Part shown: positions 44,711 through 58,877 of the stretch, one piece after another
Layout of the letters: the number at the start of each line of letters is the position of its first letter
How positions within the stretch are numbered: position 1 is the stretch's first letter
Assembly (NCBI RefSeq): GCF_007565055.1
Contig: NC_044564.1
Span: 78,450,563-78,514,562, forward strand
Source: Rhinopithecus roxellana
Taxonomy: Eukaryota > Chordata > Mammalia > Primates > Cercopithecidae
Reading direction: 5' to 3'
DNA: 64,000 nucleotides
Notes under the pieces: model-generated
The model's input: only the letters and a program-made list of their open reading frames with translations
Databases searched by the model: none
Told to the model about the DNA's origin: nothing
Made by a program: the position numbers and the translations under genes

Positions 44711-47700
44711 AGCAATGACCTTAAATTTAAGAAAGCAAAAAAAAATTTCTTACCCCAATTTAAAGAAACAGACCTGAATATACTGAGCACAAAGAATAGA
44801 GTTTCATGAATCATGAAATAGAGTTTCCTGATCGTACCTAAGGCAACCCAGAAAAAGTGCACAGGGTGAGATGAGAGCTGTAATAGGTCTGTGAGCAACT
44901 TTGAAGGGATTAAGCAGGAACAAGGACCTAAGAGAAAGTCTGGATGAAAGTAATGTCCCAGAAGCCAATGTTCCTGAAAATTTTAATGTTCTAGTTGCTA
45001 ATTTCTTGATCATAGGACAATTTCTCACTTGTATTTGAACTCCACCTCACTGGCACTCTCCGTCTCCTAGCCAGAACCTACAGGGTGGTAGATAATCAAA
45101 TGCTTATAAATAAATGTGATCCTATTTCCCTTTTAGCCTCCATCATCTGGACTTCTATGGAATATGCTCTCTGTGGCATTTTCTCTTAGAATATAATTAG
45201 AAAGGGTTTGCAGAACTCATAAAATGACAAGTAAAACTCCTCTCTCCTTGGGAGATTCATTCTCCCTGAGAGAGATCATTTAATAAAGCACAAGAGAAAT
45301 CTCCATCTCACTGATTTGGGACTGTGACTGCTTATACACAATAGCAGCAATATGGAGGACCAAAAATAGACTTTAAGAGGGAAGTATCTACTTCCAGTCC
45401 CATTAAAAAAAAATACCCTTCTCACAAGTGGCCATAAACAGAGAAGTGCCATGTGTCTGATCATCAATATTGACAACCCTTTTGTGCCCCCCTGAAATTG
45501 ATCCCAAGTGCAGCAGATTATACAGTACTATAAAAATTTTATTCAAGTATGAAAACTACATAAATATGTCATCCACTTATAAACAAGACAGGAAGAGAAC
45601 ACGAAAAAAATGAAAGATTTCTGAACTTGGATTTATATCTTTTCACTTATAAAATATTTTTGTTGTTATAATATTGGTATAATACATATTTTAAAAAACA
45701 AAAACAATAATTGAAGGAATATTTGTGGAAGAGGGAAGTAACTGCATCTTGGCAAATCTGAGCATCTAGGAGACAGCAATGAATGGGAAGAGTATCAGAA
45801 CTACGACATGAAGAACATAGCTCCAAAGACCTGAGGGAAGGTGGAGAGGGGAAATCAAAGATTTTTCTTTCCTAAAGCCAAAAAGTTATTCCTGTATGTA
45901 TTCAGCAATCACTCAGAACATTAAAGTGTTCTCCATGGAAGATTTCTCATTGGTAAGAGAGAACTTTCACCATCCCCCCAGAACATAGACAAAGAAGTTT
46001 GTTCGAAGGGAGCTGCAGAATTCTCAGGCCTGCCAATACGACAGAGAATCTTACAGAAGCCCTGGTGAACTTCAGAATGGAAAGAGCTTCGATAATTCCC
46101 CCTTCACTTATTCCTGTAGAGATTGCTAAAACTTGTATAGCAAGTGAAAATCATCCCAGTTGGAGGTAGGTCATTATCAACTAATTGTTCAAAATTCAAG
46201 AACACACAAGCTACAGGGACAAGTGGAGCCTCACATGAGAAGACTTCCCAGAAGCCATTCATGTCACTGCCCAAATAAATTTGCCAAGAAGAAGAGTCTC
46301 AGAAGAAATGATGCTGTGGAATAAGCTGAGGTGGAATAAGCTCAAAAAGAGGTGGTTTCAACACCTTTGGACAAGAGGGCTACATCAGGCTTTCCAAGAA
46401 AAGAGTGAATTGAGGAGATCTTAGCATTCATAGTGGGACTATTATGTCCTTCAGAAAGATTCCAACAGTACCTGAGGATTTACAGAACCTGCAAAGCAAC
46501 CAGTTCCTGTTCCTTGAGGGTTTCTCTTCCTACACTGAACAAGTCAGGGACCTGTGCTGCTGATTCATGGCTAGCACAGTGCTTTCACCTAAGTAGAGAC
46601 TAAGGTGCTGTTGCTGCTTCTTTTTATATAATAAAAAATTTATTCCATGATAGAAAACCAATGGTAGTGAATGGATGAATAATAATGCTTCTTTCCCAAA
46701 CTCAAGACTTGGCATGGCTGAAGAAAAGAAGTGAACTGTTCCATAGAAGTTGAGCAGAACAGAGGGGAGAGGGCACCATTCCTGAAGAAGACGTAGTCCC
46801 TTGTGGAAGATCCCTTCTCAACTGACTCTCAGCGCTGAGGTCATTAACCTAGAAGGCACACATTGGAGCAGAAGGAGGCCTCCTGACAAGAAGGAGCCTT
46901 GGGGAAAAGGTAATTATACTTGTGCCCTTTTTTAGACAATACTCCTGAGTGTGTGGTCTCCAGAAATCCACATACTTAGCAGATATCATTGTTTCTATGG
47001 ATACTAAGACAAAATGTAAACTTGAACTCAATTGTGGAGACTAGTTTCCCAGGTGTGCCTGCAATGTTAGGGGTGAGATGGAGCACCAATGGGGACTTTC
47101 ACTCAGCAGGGTTGGTCTAGGAAATACATAAATTTCTCACACCCTTCTTCCCCTGTGGTATCTAAGCCAGGAGTGCCAATTCCATCACCTATAAGAAGAG
47201 AAAGTAGACAGAACTGTCTAACTTTGACCCATAGGAAAGTCTGCTGCTGTTAACAAACAACTGAAGAAGGAAGAATTAGGAGCCAGTCAGTCTCTTGACA
47301 TGACAAGCTGACACAGATAGCAAGGGAGGTCCAGAGACTCCATATTGAATACAAGGTCCAAATTAAGAGTCTTGACATATTCCCAGAATTGGCCCTATAA
47401 AACTGACCCCTCACCCACTTTAGACATTTCTTTTTCATTCTTGGCCTTCAAGACTACTAAAGTGTCTTCTTCCTGAGGGGTTGCTGCATAATTTTTCATC
47501 CCAGGCCAGATTACAATCATAGAAATATACATACACACTCAATAGAAATACCATAGCCAAGCCCTTTTACTCTTCTGTCTCTGTCATTAAATGATCCACT
47601 TCCTCTAAGAACCTTAGGTAGTACCACAACTGGGACAGGTGCAGAGTAACCAGCTAACACATAGAATCCCTGCAGCACCTGTCCTGGAACCCTGCCCATC

Positions 47701-48500
47701 CCTAACCCGAGATTCAGGCTTCTGTAGCAGTCAAGTCCATGATTGAGCCTCCCTTGGGTGTCTGATTATGTGGCCCCCTCCACATTATTTTGGCCCTGAG
47801 AAGCTCTGATAATGAAAAAGGATTTGTTTCGACAATGGGAAGAAGTTACAAGGAAACAGTTTTAGTTCAATATTCAAGGAGGGAATTTGTCAGGACTGGA
47901 GCTCATCATCAAAAGACTGAATAGCCACAGAAAGAGGGTCATGGAAAAGGACTCAAGCAAGATGGCAAATCACCATCATGGAAACCAAGAGGGGACTTTT
48001 GCCTTAGGTGGTTTGCTTCTATCTCCAAAATCTGAATTGCTAAGCCCCTATGGAGCATGGACTATGTCTTATCCATCAGTTCCCAGTGAAATTCCTAAAG
48101 TGTCTTAATTAATCTGTTTATGATTGCACATCCAGTGAGCAGGCCATTAGAAGTTGCTCGAAACAGGAATGTTTTACTTGAAAGGGCCCAGTCATCTCTT
48201 GCCTAAGCCTCACCCATGGACAGAAGCAGTTTTCAGTGAAAAGGTTGCCAGGAAGCTTCTGATTCCAAAGGGATTTCACCCACAACTCCAAAGGCTCCAC
48301 CTTGCAGGAAAAAAAGGAGGGCAGGGAGTGTATTTTCAGGGCAACTCAAATCTATGCTCCCAGGAAAAAATAATAATAGATTTTGTAAAAGGAGGGCAAA
48401 TCCATTATAACAGCAAACTGACATTTGGAAAAAGTAGGAGTGGGGAGTTGAGGTGAGGGACCTGTTATGTATGGAGTGACAGTCTCTGGAAAAGGGCTCT
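44711..48500. other. Unassigned stretch
   Basis: No named repeat, no frame over 130 codons and no recognised domain. A 17-bp palindrome lies at 44802-44818. A short tandem of tggaataagct words lies at about 46317-46342. Confidence 0.45.
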
Positions 48501-51500
48501 GACCCACCAACATCCCTGTTTCCCTCTATTCCCAATGAGTGACATTGCCCCACCTATTACAAGGCCTGTTCTTCCCTGAGAGATCAAGCGTCTAGAGTAA
48601 GGGGCCCTGGGCTTAACCATATTAACATTTGAATAGCTTAAATGAGTCCCTTTCCAGGGAGCGGGCTGTGATGGGCAAGAGAGGGGTGAGGTCATGGCTC
48701 ATCCACAAAGGAAGAGAGCACAGAAAAGGAAGACTGAGGAAAGGGAAGTCTGGGTGCTTAGAAGACATATTTCTCCTCCATTTTATGTAGACAAGAATCA
48801 AAATGTCACACAATGTGTTTCTTTCTTCTATTTTTAACTCATCTATTGACACAAAAATTACCAAAAACCATAAATAAGTATTATCCCAATAAAGATATAT
48901 CTAATCAAACTATCTTTGCAATAAGTTAGTATTATATTTTAAAAATGTTTATTCACACACTAGGGCCCTAACTCAGACACCTACAGGGTGTCCTAACACT
49001 CAATACATCAGATCTAAAGTTCTTTAATTTTGTTTCCTCTCCATTCCCCTTGCTCTCCTTGATCTCTCCTGTCTCCTTACCTGCATATTTTTATCTTGCT
49101 GCAGAAACAGAATAAATGTCCTCCTTTCCTTTTCCTTGCTAGTCAAACTCTTTACTTCACCCAGTCCAGTTGAGACCCTTTCCTCTCCCCAGACCAACTC
49201 AAAGTAGCCCAAGTCAATGGTCAATCATCCCTCCTCTGATTTCCCCAAGTACTTCACTGATACCACTAAATTCAGCACTTATTTTTGAGTGCTTCTATCC
49301 TCTCCTCAGTTCAGAGGAAGCTCACCTATGGCAAGGACCTGGTTTAGGATGAAAATGGATGTGCCCAGTCTTTCCTCATCCTGCTTATGTTGTGCTCTGA
49401 ATCTGTTCAAATTCTCTGGCAGAAAATTAACACATAGTTTCATTTTATTATGAAGTATGGAAAAGATGACCCTTCCTTGAAGGCATTGAGACAGGTGATA
49501 CCCAGACCCCCCTCCTCGGTAGCAGAGATGCCAAATATCTGCAATATAGATTCCATTTTGAACATGGCTAAATCACAGTGGCTCCCCCAGGATAATGTCA
49601 CCCCAAAAATGGGCACGTGAAACCAAATAAAATCAAGCTGGTGAAGTCTCCAAAGTGATAAAGTCACTGGATATATTCCATCTGGTCATGGAGATAAACA
49701 TACTCAAAACAAAGGTTGACTTTTGTCCCATACATTCTTAGGAACCATTCTTCCTTAACACAAACTTGTGCCTGTAATGTTTTATTTAATAAGCTTTTCA
49801 GAGGGTACTGGGGGTAGTGAGGGTTTGGAGCATGCTTTGTTACCCAGCATCCATTTCTTAGACCATTTCCAAAACTGTGCTAGGAGGACCTAGAATCAAG
49901 TTAGTCCACATTTAACTGTATTGTTGGTCTCTTGCCAACAACCAAAATAACACCACTCCAATCTCATTCATAGGGAAAAGTCTGCTGAAATTTCTAACCT
50001 AGAATGTCAACCAAAGGACATTGCTGTCCAGCCTTCTGTGAGGTTATTTTTAACAGTGAAAAGTCTCCAAAATGATGCCACTCTGCCTCTATCCAAACCT
50101 TAAGCCTGTCCCAAAACACATCCACATGCTACCTTTGCTATATTGCCAATTGGCCTGTGGGCAAAAGTCTGTCTTGGACTCCACAACTGGGGAGCTCTAA
50201 GCTCTGTGATTTTCCTACCCTTCTAAATGGCAGATGTAGCCATTTTTCATCTGACCTGAATTCAATAATGTTTTGCTTTGAATTTTTTTAAATAAATTAT
50301 TAAAATGCTGTCAGACTTATGCACCAGAAAAATGATCATATGCATATCTAGATTTAAAAGGGTGATTTCTGCTTGAAGTAGTCTGCACAGCAGTAAAGCT
50401 GCATGGGTCCACTGGTAGGTAAGTCAGCAACAGTGGACCAATTAATTAACCTTCCTCGGCAGCATAGCCACCATTAACACCAACATAGCAGTGGTGATTT
50501 TGCATCTTAGAGATCACTCCGAAAGCATAAAGGAGAGATCTACTTCCAGAGGGCCTAAAAAGCAATTCTTCCATCAACCAAGAAAAATGCACTCCACATT
50601 TGCAGTTACACCATGATGTAAAGGACAGGAAATGAAGCACATACTGGAAATGTGTAGCTTCAGACACCCTAATCAGCTATTCTGTCAATACAGAAAAGGG
50701 CAGAAAATCCCAATTCCAGATTCTGAATTTAGCAAAAAGGCTAAAGAGGAGAGGCACATTCATACCAACCCCTCCATATAGACACACTGATCCTTCCTAT
50801 GGGCATATTCACGAAAATGCACATCCACTAGCTATGTATTTTGTCAATATCAGCAGTAGTTTTAAATTACCTCCTAGATTTATTCAAAATGCACCTCTTT
50901 GCCCCAGACATAAAAGTGAGTGAATAAAATACAAATAGAGCAATTAAATTCCATCCCTACCGCAACTCTGTTTAAAATGCACATAAAGAAAATTAGAAAA
51001 AATGTTCACTAGGGAAAAGCAATCCCAAAAGGTCAGCTGCAAGGTAATATTCATATAGCTGTTATTTAACAAAAATTTAAGGTTAGGGAGAGTATCCAAA
51101 TGTTGTATTAAAGTAAATCAATTCCTCTTTTTCTTTCCACCTATAAATGAAGTACAGTAAATATGAAAAATGTTCTCCCTAATACAGAATAGCAAGTTTA
51201 AATTGCTCTGTGCCAAATGTTTGTAGACACATAGCATATAACAACCAAATGGGATCACTCTGCTGGTCTCTTCATCAGACACCATATAGTATTATCTTTT
51301 TAAATTCCTGTTTTTCTACTGCTGAGTTTTATCCAATCATAATTTTTTCCATCATTTTTGTTCTGACACCTCATAAAAACAGCACATCTGCCTTGAGTTC
51401 ACTAGGAGACCAAGAATGAAGGCCAGAAAATTATGACATGGGAAACGTGGACTAGCTAAACATGATGTATGTTTGTTTCTCTCCAAATCACTGAAGAAGA

Positions 51501-52559
51501 AAAGGGTTGATCTTATTCCTTTTCCCCTTGTTCTTTCTTCTTGCTCCATTTATTAACATGCTTTTCAGAAAATACTAAAAAGGGAGATGCCTTACTCTCT
51601 CTCTCCTCTCTCTCTCTCCCTCCCTCTCTGTCTCAGACATATGCACACGAAGAGCACACAATATGAAGCCATGCTCCAGAATATGCAACCTCCACAAAGA
51701 GGCACACAGCTCCATACATAAACTTATGCTGCCTCCAAAAACTGAGATTCCCCCCCAAACTTGGATCAGTCACTGAAAAAACATTATTTCTTAATGAACC
51801 AGAACCAAGAATAAAATCAACTTGAAAACAGTACAGAGAGGCTTCCAAATCAGAACATGGTGGAGACACTAGAAAGGGGGAAGAGAAGCACAGCAAATAT
51901 GCTGTTCCTCAGAAAAAGGACTCAATCTGCAGCAGGGTGGGCCTGATATGGAAGGCTAGGATGTGGGGGGGCCAGACTGGGCATAGGAAGAAAACACAAT
52001 ACAAGGAGTCCCCCAGCTGTAGGCAATGGGCAGAAACATAGCCAAGTTAATGAACACTGGAGAGGCCCAGTGGTCAGCCACAGGTGAAGGAGTCAGCACA
52101 GGGGCAAAGGACTGCATCATGGGAGAGGGGCAGCCTGGCCAAGCATCTGGCAGCAGAGCAGCCAAGCAGCGAGGGGTAGACTGAAGCTTAGGGCCAGGGT
52201 CCCCATATTCCAGGAGTGTGAGAAGATCCTGGCAGATCCTGCGCTAACAAGAAACATGAAGGGTACACAAAGACAGCAGAACAAGATAGTGACCTGTTAG
52301 GAGGCTGCGGACACAAGTCACGGGTAATGGGAAGAACACACCGGTCACTTGCTTTTAGCAGCAGCTGACTTGAGGCTGAACTATTAACCCCCAAACTCCC
52401 CCAAAATCTCCGTAGTCCTAGGCTCAATTCTCAAGGCAGAAGGCCAGTGAAGGGGTTACTTAAATAATAACTGTATAATAGCACTGTCCACTAAAAAAAA
52501 TGCCCAAACATAATAACTGCTAGAATAATCCCTCCCATTCATCCTTATTCACCTTTCTA
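48501..52559. other. Unassigned stretch
   Basis: Small frames only. CT-rich low-complexity sequence at about 51594-51636. No repeat family that I can defend and no exon pattern. Confidence 0.45.
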
Positions 52560-52665
52560 ATCTTTATATGCAACAAATATTACTGATGCTGTGCTGGATA
52601 TTCAACCCTGACCAAGACACAAATCCTATTCTGAAGATGTGGACGGCCTGATGGGGGGAGGAGGG
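52560..52665 (-). mobile_element. L2 3'-end fragment (diverged)
   Basis: tatgcaacaaatattactg, then tgctgtgctggatattc and caagacacaaatcctattc, resemble the reverse complement of the L2 3' end. Short and weak. Confidence 0.45.
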
Positions 52666-54374
52666 ACATTCCCGTTTTTGTCGTGTCTCTGATGTTGCCT
52701 TTATAACTCCAGCCCCATAACTGCCCCCACTGCTTCGGAGATGAGAATGTTTAGACCTGTCGGTACTTTAGGAAGGAGGAAAGGAATCTCTTATGTCAGA
52801 CCCTAACCTCACCTCTTTCCCTTGAATATTACCTTTGAGAGGCTAAGTGAGGGACAGCTAATCCCAGAGCTAAGGCTGCCATCACCTAGTCACAGCCACC
52901 ACTGTTTGGGACCTGTCCATACTGTTTCAGGAGGAAGCATGTCCTAACTGGTCTGGGTAGAAGCTGAGCACAGGCTGTCAAATATCAATTATGCACAAAC
53001 TGGTTTTCACTCCAGGACACAGTAAACACAAAACAGACCTGGACCGGGTCAAAAATGTAGACTAAGCCATATGATCATCATATGCAGAGAACTTCACAGA
53101 GGGTAGCCGAGAGGCAAGAAGAGTTCAAAAGGATCAGCTTCTTTAAAAAGACAAAGTCATGTGGAGTGTTTAGCCAAGATCTTTGCAGTTGGCCTCTCTC
53201 TCCATGTGGAACCTCCCACCCCTAGAAATTCTAAACCAACTGCAGCAAAATCCCTTAGAGAAACAGCCCTTCTCAGCAAAGACTCACCTCCACTGTCAAT
53301 CTCTAAGTTGGTAAACCATGATCTCTAGGCATATCAGTGACTTGGGTGTTGTAGTAGCTTATAAGCCAGTCCTCTCTAGGAAGGAGACTGAGGTTTAGGG
53401 CTGAAAAATACACTTCACATACACTCTGCTCCCAATTTGGCTGCTGAAATTTCAGAGAAGGACAGTGCTAAACATCTAAACTGTATAGTTGCTCACTGGA
53501 ATCCCAGAGCAGTGATGCTGCGAAATGGAAGAGATAGGGCCTGATACATGTGACGTTCTCCCTGACCCCCACAGATGTTCAAATAAGCAGAAATACAAAC
53601 TACTGTGCAATATACTAAAATTACTTGTCTTCTCAATGTGCACACATATCCGTAGTATAATTTACAAGCTAACATGCACACTAATCTTTCTCGGTTCTCT
53701 ATCCATAAGTTTAAAAAGACAATTATCAAAGCAAAACAAGATTTTTAATAAATTTACTTACTGAAATGCAATTTTCTGTTCTTTGCCATTTTTAAACTTG
53801 CCTAATACTTTTTAAATGCCTCTATTTAACTTTATGACATTGATTTACAGGTGATAATTATTTGGGGGTTTTTGATTCCAAATGTCTCATTTTACTGTTT
53901 GCCATCAGCCAGGCCCCTTTCAACAACATGTTTTTGGCTATGAAGTTATTGCCAGTAAAGAATGTTCTCTTTGCAATAATACGTTCAAACCCTTCCTAAT
54001 TCTTCTTATGCTTCTTTTCTAAAGTTGGGGTGAAAATGTTTCTGAAGGTTAAAGTTGTCACGAAAACTGAAGCCATGTTCAGATACAAATCTGGTTCCTG
54101 TACTCTAGGATTTGCCATGGGAATCCTCACAAAATCCAGGCTCATTCCAAAATCCTGAGTGTGGGAATGCCACAGTCAAGTGAGCTTTCTTCTCTCTGCT
54201 CTTGCCATGCAGAAAGAAGACTGTTCCTCTCCAGTCCCTTAGCATCTGATTCCATGAAATTATGGGGTTTATTTCCAGGGCACTAGTGAGACCATTACTT
54301 TAAAGGAAGATTATTTCCAGAAAGACTACATGAAATATTTCCACAGATAAGTTAATTTCTTTATCATTCACAGC
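52666..54374. other. Unassigned stretch
   Basis: Nothing named. The two opposite short frames near 53493-53764 lack domains. Confidence 0.45.
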
Positions 54375-54560
54375 AAAAATTGGCTCATTTCTGTCTCAAT
54401 GCTTTTGCTGTCTGCCTCCATGATATGGAATGTCCTCTGCCCTGGTATCCTGCTGACCGAATCCTATTTTGACCTGCAAGCCCTGCTTAAGGTCCACCTT
54501 CAATTTTCTTGGTGTTTATCAGTCAGCCCTTCTCCTCTAACATTCAAGTGGCAAATTTTC
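54375..54560 (+). mobile_element. L2 fragment
   Basis: gcttttgctgtctgcctccatg, then atatggaatgtcctctgcc and ttaaggtccaccttcaattt, follow the L2 3' order (ttgcactggctgttcc..., ggaacgctcttcc..., caggtctc...). Confidence 0.65.
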
Positions 54561-54711
54561 AAATACATTTCTTGCAGCAGGTGATATAGTATTTGACATA
54601 GATCTTATTGCAGAAAAGTGCTAGAGGTACAATAATTGAACTTGATTGAGAAAGTCTCCAGTTCCTGACAGTGGAGGTAGCAAGGTGCAGCTGAGTTCAT
54701 GTGGTTTAGGG

Positions 54712-54850
54712 AAAACAAGACCTGCCTATGACAGAGACTTGCTCTAACGCTTACTAGCTATACAGCCTTTGGTGATCTCTTTCCCTCCCTGAGCCTCAGT
54801 TTCCCATTCAAAAACTTCATGGAGTCGTTGCAAGGCTAATACTGGGTTAG
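54712..54850 (+). mobile_element. MIR SINE
   Basis: gcttactagctatacagcct, then ttggtgatctctttccctcc and ctgagcctcagtttcccatt, is a clear MIR core. Confidence 0.8.
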
Positions 54851-55300
54851 GTGTCAGCCACTTTCCTAAACACTGGAGCTACAAAGGTGAGTATGAAAAA
54901 GCCCCAGTTTTGAAAAGGCTCACAGTCTGTGATCATTTGAAGTAGCTTCAGGTTCTCTGAGAGAAACAGTTAAGTGGCATTTGGGAAACAGTAAGCTGGA
55001 AACCGTAGGGTAGAAATTGGAGAAGGAGAACCTGGAGTCTGAAGCTACTCCAGAATTGCTGACATATGCTGAAGACTGGAAAAGGATGACAGCAGTAGAA
55101 GTGGAGATGGAGGAAAATTTGGGAGACATTACAAATGGAACAGAATTATAGGCCTTGATTTATTTCATATTTAAGATGATAGAGGAGATTGATAAACAAC
55201 TCAAATTTCTCACCTAGGGGACAGGTGCAGACACTGACAGATATGGAGTAACTGGGAAAAAGAGCTGGTTTGGGTGATGGGAGAGATGATCAGCCTCTAC
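54851..55300 (-). mobile_element. L2-like fragments (diverged)
   Basis: cactggagctacaaaggtga, then aaaggctcacagtct (54870-54925), fits reversed L2. The part at about 55080-55300 (gtggagatggaggaaaattt) recalls the same old dispersed repeat as at 42.8 kb. Boundaries uncertain. Confidence 0.4.
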
Positions 55301-55829
55301 AGAGTCTGCATGTGTGTGTATCACAGACAACAAATGCCCATCTCAAAGTCCAACAGCTTCTTCCTTCACAACTCCATTGAGTCCTTTTTCTCTCTTTACC
55401 CTTGTCCACCTTGATTTTATCTATAGAAAGTTCAGTGATGCGTTGAATAATCAACTAGTTCTGCTGGACTTAAGAAAACAGGGTGTACCACCAATAAGAA
55501 ATACACTCCTCTCCCTACCACACAAATCTTATTTATTGCCTCTACTTGAATTTTAAAGGTAAAATGACATTAGCCTAAAATAGCCCACATTCCTCTTGAC
55601 CATGCCTCCAATATTATAAATATCCAACTGTCTTCTGAAGCTGCCTGGGCAAAGCCAGGCAGTCTGGTCTGTTCTAGTTGGGGAGTGGTGCTTCCACATT
55701 CTGAGCCAGTAACTGCCGCCCAGGTCCAGCCAGAGTCTGCCTTCTCTGGACCCCCCAACTCCTGCTAGTCACTGAGCATGCTCACTGCAGGTCAAGAAGA
55801 TGATTCTTTAGCCCCTAATTAACAGAGAT
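55301..55829. other. Unassigned stretch
   Basis: No named repeat and no convincing frame. Confidence 0.45.
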
Positions 55830-56164
55830 TGAAAAGTTTAATGTATGCATTTCCTTTGATCCAACAATTCTAGAAATTTATACCAAGGAAATAATCAGAA
55901 GTACACATAATGATTTGGCTGCAAACATATCAATTGAGGTATCACCTTAGATTGAAAAAAAAAAAAAATTCAGGGACATTCTGAATACAAAACAATAAGG
56001 GAATATTTAACTAAATTGCCACATATCCACATAATGGAATGTTATGCAAACATTTTAAAGTGGAACAGGCATTTTAATGGCATGCAGAAATTTTTAAAAT
56101 AGATTTTAATAAGTTAAAAAAGTAACAGAACCACATGTAATTTTGTTCTCAATTTTGTGTCATC
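55830..56164 (+). mobile_element. L1ME-like 3' fragment
   Basis: tttgatccaacaattctaga, aaggaaataatcagaagtac, catatccacataatggaatg, then ttatgcaaacattttaaag, are in the order of the old L1ME ORF2 end. Confidence 0.7.
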
Positions 56165-56243
56165 CATGCATATATATGTATACACAGATACATTATATAT
56201 ATATACACACATACACACATACACATACTCATATGCATGCATA
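56165..56243. repeat. (TA)n/(CA)n microsatellite
   Basis: Alternating tatata and cacaca runs growing out of the L1ME tail. Confidence 0.85.
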
Positions 56244-56361
56244 CTCAAAGAAAAATAATCTGGGAAGATTATTTTTCATCTTTAAAATAAGATTTTAAAG
56301 ATGATTTTTGTTTTCTTCTTTCTGAGTTTTCCAAGTACCTTTTGAAATGTTTTGTAATCAG

Positions 56362-56362
56362 G

Positions 56363-56391
<29 letters not shown>
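56362..56391 (+). repeat. Poly-A run (~29 bases)
   Basis: Long uninterrupted A run without an obvious SINE or LINE body upstream. It may be the tail of an unrecognised retrocopy or simple slippage. Confidence 0.9.
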
Positions 56392-56393
<2 letters not shown>

Positions 56394-58674
56394 AAGGGAA
56401 ATTGGCCATGAAATGGGCCATGACTTGAGGAGAAGAAACCTCTGAGGATGGCAGGTCTTCCACGGAACATTTATTACTTAAGGGGATTTTACTTGTTTGT
56501 TTGAACGCTGAGGTGTTCAGTCTTTCCATCTCTTATGACAAGGTGCTGAGAACTCACTCATCCTGTCCTCTGCCCACACCCCACTTCATGCATACATACA
56601 CCTAAACATGTACCCTAGGATACAAATGCCTTGGGGGAAACACTATGTCTTATTTATCTTGCTTACTCACCTCCATTGCCAGCAGGTGCCGAAAATTTTT
56701 CCTGCATTAAATTTGAGCAGTACATTTTAAAAGTAATTCTTTGAATGTCTACTAGGAAGTACAGCTGTATAATTGTAACTGTTTATTTTATGACCCACTC
56801 TTTCCCCACTTGCCTCCACCTTCATTTTTCTTACACCACAAATCCTTTCACCCATTTTCATAGTTTTCAGAAGACAGTATTGTATTTTATGGGACAGACA
56901 TGATGAGGTGTCTAAGTTGTTTAAACCTAAGACTGAAAGATTTGAATTAATTTGGGAAAAGTTTGGAAAATCATTGTTTATTTATTCTATGGTTCTCATT
57001 TAACTTTTCTAAGCAGAATATTCTCTGCTGTTTAAAAAATGTATTCACTTCTAAAAGAGGGCAAGAATTTCATTTTCTTAGGTCACCTAGCCCAGTTCAA
57101 TATTCTTTGTTGCTGTACTCAATTATAAAATGAAAAATGGAAAGAAAACCCAATTTTGTTATATAATATGGTCACATGAGCCAGGTTATAAAATAGTATT
57201 CACCATGTCCTAATCATGTTTTTAAGCTTTGTAAAAAATAGCTCAACAATACTTAATTTTGTTAGTAGTACATATTGTCTGGATTATTTCATTCTTGAAA
57301 TGTAAATGGATCTAGTAGCTAAGGGTTTCTGAAGAGGTGAATATTACATTTAAAGTCACACTGCAGGTGTAGGGAAACAATCTTTTATATGGGGCCTCAT
57401 ATTTTAGACATCACCATATGTATATGGTTGGTTGAGAACTTCAAGAGAGATAGCTTACACGTGTGCCCACCCCCAATACACAACACAACTCACATACTCT
57501 TTTAGGTAGAGTAGAATTCTTTTCTAAAATAAGGATTAAGGCACCTAATGCAAAACTTGAAAATGTTTAGCCTATAATTTTCATTAATTACTGTCTCCAA
57601 TACAGAGTGCTGCTGGGAAATTAAAACATAAAAGCAATGCTTTTTTTTGTGCCTTGTATATATTGAGCAACAAAAAGAAATGGAATAATACAATATACAC
57701 TTAGGAAAAGCCCCCAGTTTATAATACATTAAAGGCATTATTTTAAATGTGTTTCTTTGTTCCTTGCGGGGCAGCCCTTTCCCTGAACACAGAATAAGCA
57801 CAGCCTACACACCTATAAATGTTCTCCAGCTTTCACCAACCATCCTCTGTGTATCTAGGCCTGCTTTTCCACAGCCTTTCTCTTTTAAGTAGCTAAATTC
57901 ATTAGGGATTTTGGGAAGAAATCATGTCATATTGAGACAATTAAGTTTGGGATTTCTAAAAATAAAATGAGGTAAAAATAAATGTCTTGGCAATTGAAGA
58001 AGGGTTATTTGCAGTATGAGTTTTCAATGGTTCTTGTCTGAAAGCTATAAACTCTAATTACAACTGATTTCCACCTAAGATAATCCATCTTTTCCCCTGT
58101 GTTTCTCCTGCACTCTAAAACAGAAGTATTGTATGGATGGAATAAATCCGAGTTATAGGAAGTAAAGGCATTACATAATTAACAGTACTTGAGAAATTAC
58201 AAATATATCCTAACCTTCTCCAAAACTACTCATGTCTTCCCCCAAATCCCTGTTACCCTGCCCTTCTATGCCCACTTCATGTTTGCATCTTTAGAGTTGC
58301 AGCTCACCTGTTCTAAGCATCTCTGCCTAGTTTTCTCCTAGCTAGATGACTTAAAATCCCATGACTGATGCTATATTTTTTCTCCCTGAAGAAAATAACC
58401 ATGTTATATATTGCTTCAAACTTTACACCACATTTGTGCCCTGAATTTTTTATCAGGACCTCCAACTCTCTCTATTTTTTGTCCAATTACAACTTCTCTC
58501 TGGCTTCAAGATCTTTCCCAGTTCTGCAGAGGAACCTGCCTCCTTCTCGCGCAGGCACTTGACCATTTTTGTTTTCATTTGTTGGTATTATTGTTCTTCA
58601 CTAAGTCTTCCTTGAAGGCACCTTGTGAAGAGAATAGACACAAAATCCAGACAAGCTTCTTTCTTTACAGATCA
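56392..58674. other. Unassigned stretch
   Basis: AT-rich; no repeat or exon recognised. Confidence 0.45.
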
Positions 58675-58842
58675 TGAAGTAGTACAGAGAGTTTCAGAAC
58701 CTTAAAGATCTGGATTCAGATTACATCTTTACAGTGTGAGCAAACCAAATCGTCTTTCTGAAACCCAATGTCCTCATCTGTAAAATAGGGGTCCCCATAA
58801 GTACTTCACAGTGCTGCTGCTGCCAGAATGCAATGAGATTAC
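58675..58842 (+). mobile_element. MIR SINE
   Basis: gatctggattcagattacat, then aatgtcctcatctgtaaaat and aggggtccccataagtactt, follow MIR order. It ends next to the first copy of a 35-bp direct repeat. Confidence 0.75.
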
Positions 58843-58877
58843 ACTTGTTAAGAGGTCATTACACTTCCTTGCATCCC
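58843..58877 (+). repeat. 35-bp direct repeat, copy 1
   Basis: Matches 59746-59780 at 34 of 35 positions (one A/G difference). Confidence 0.95.
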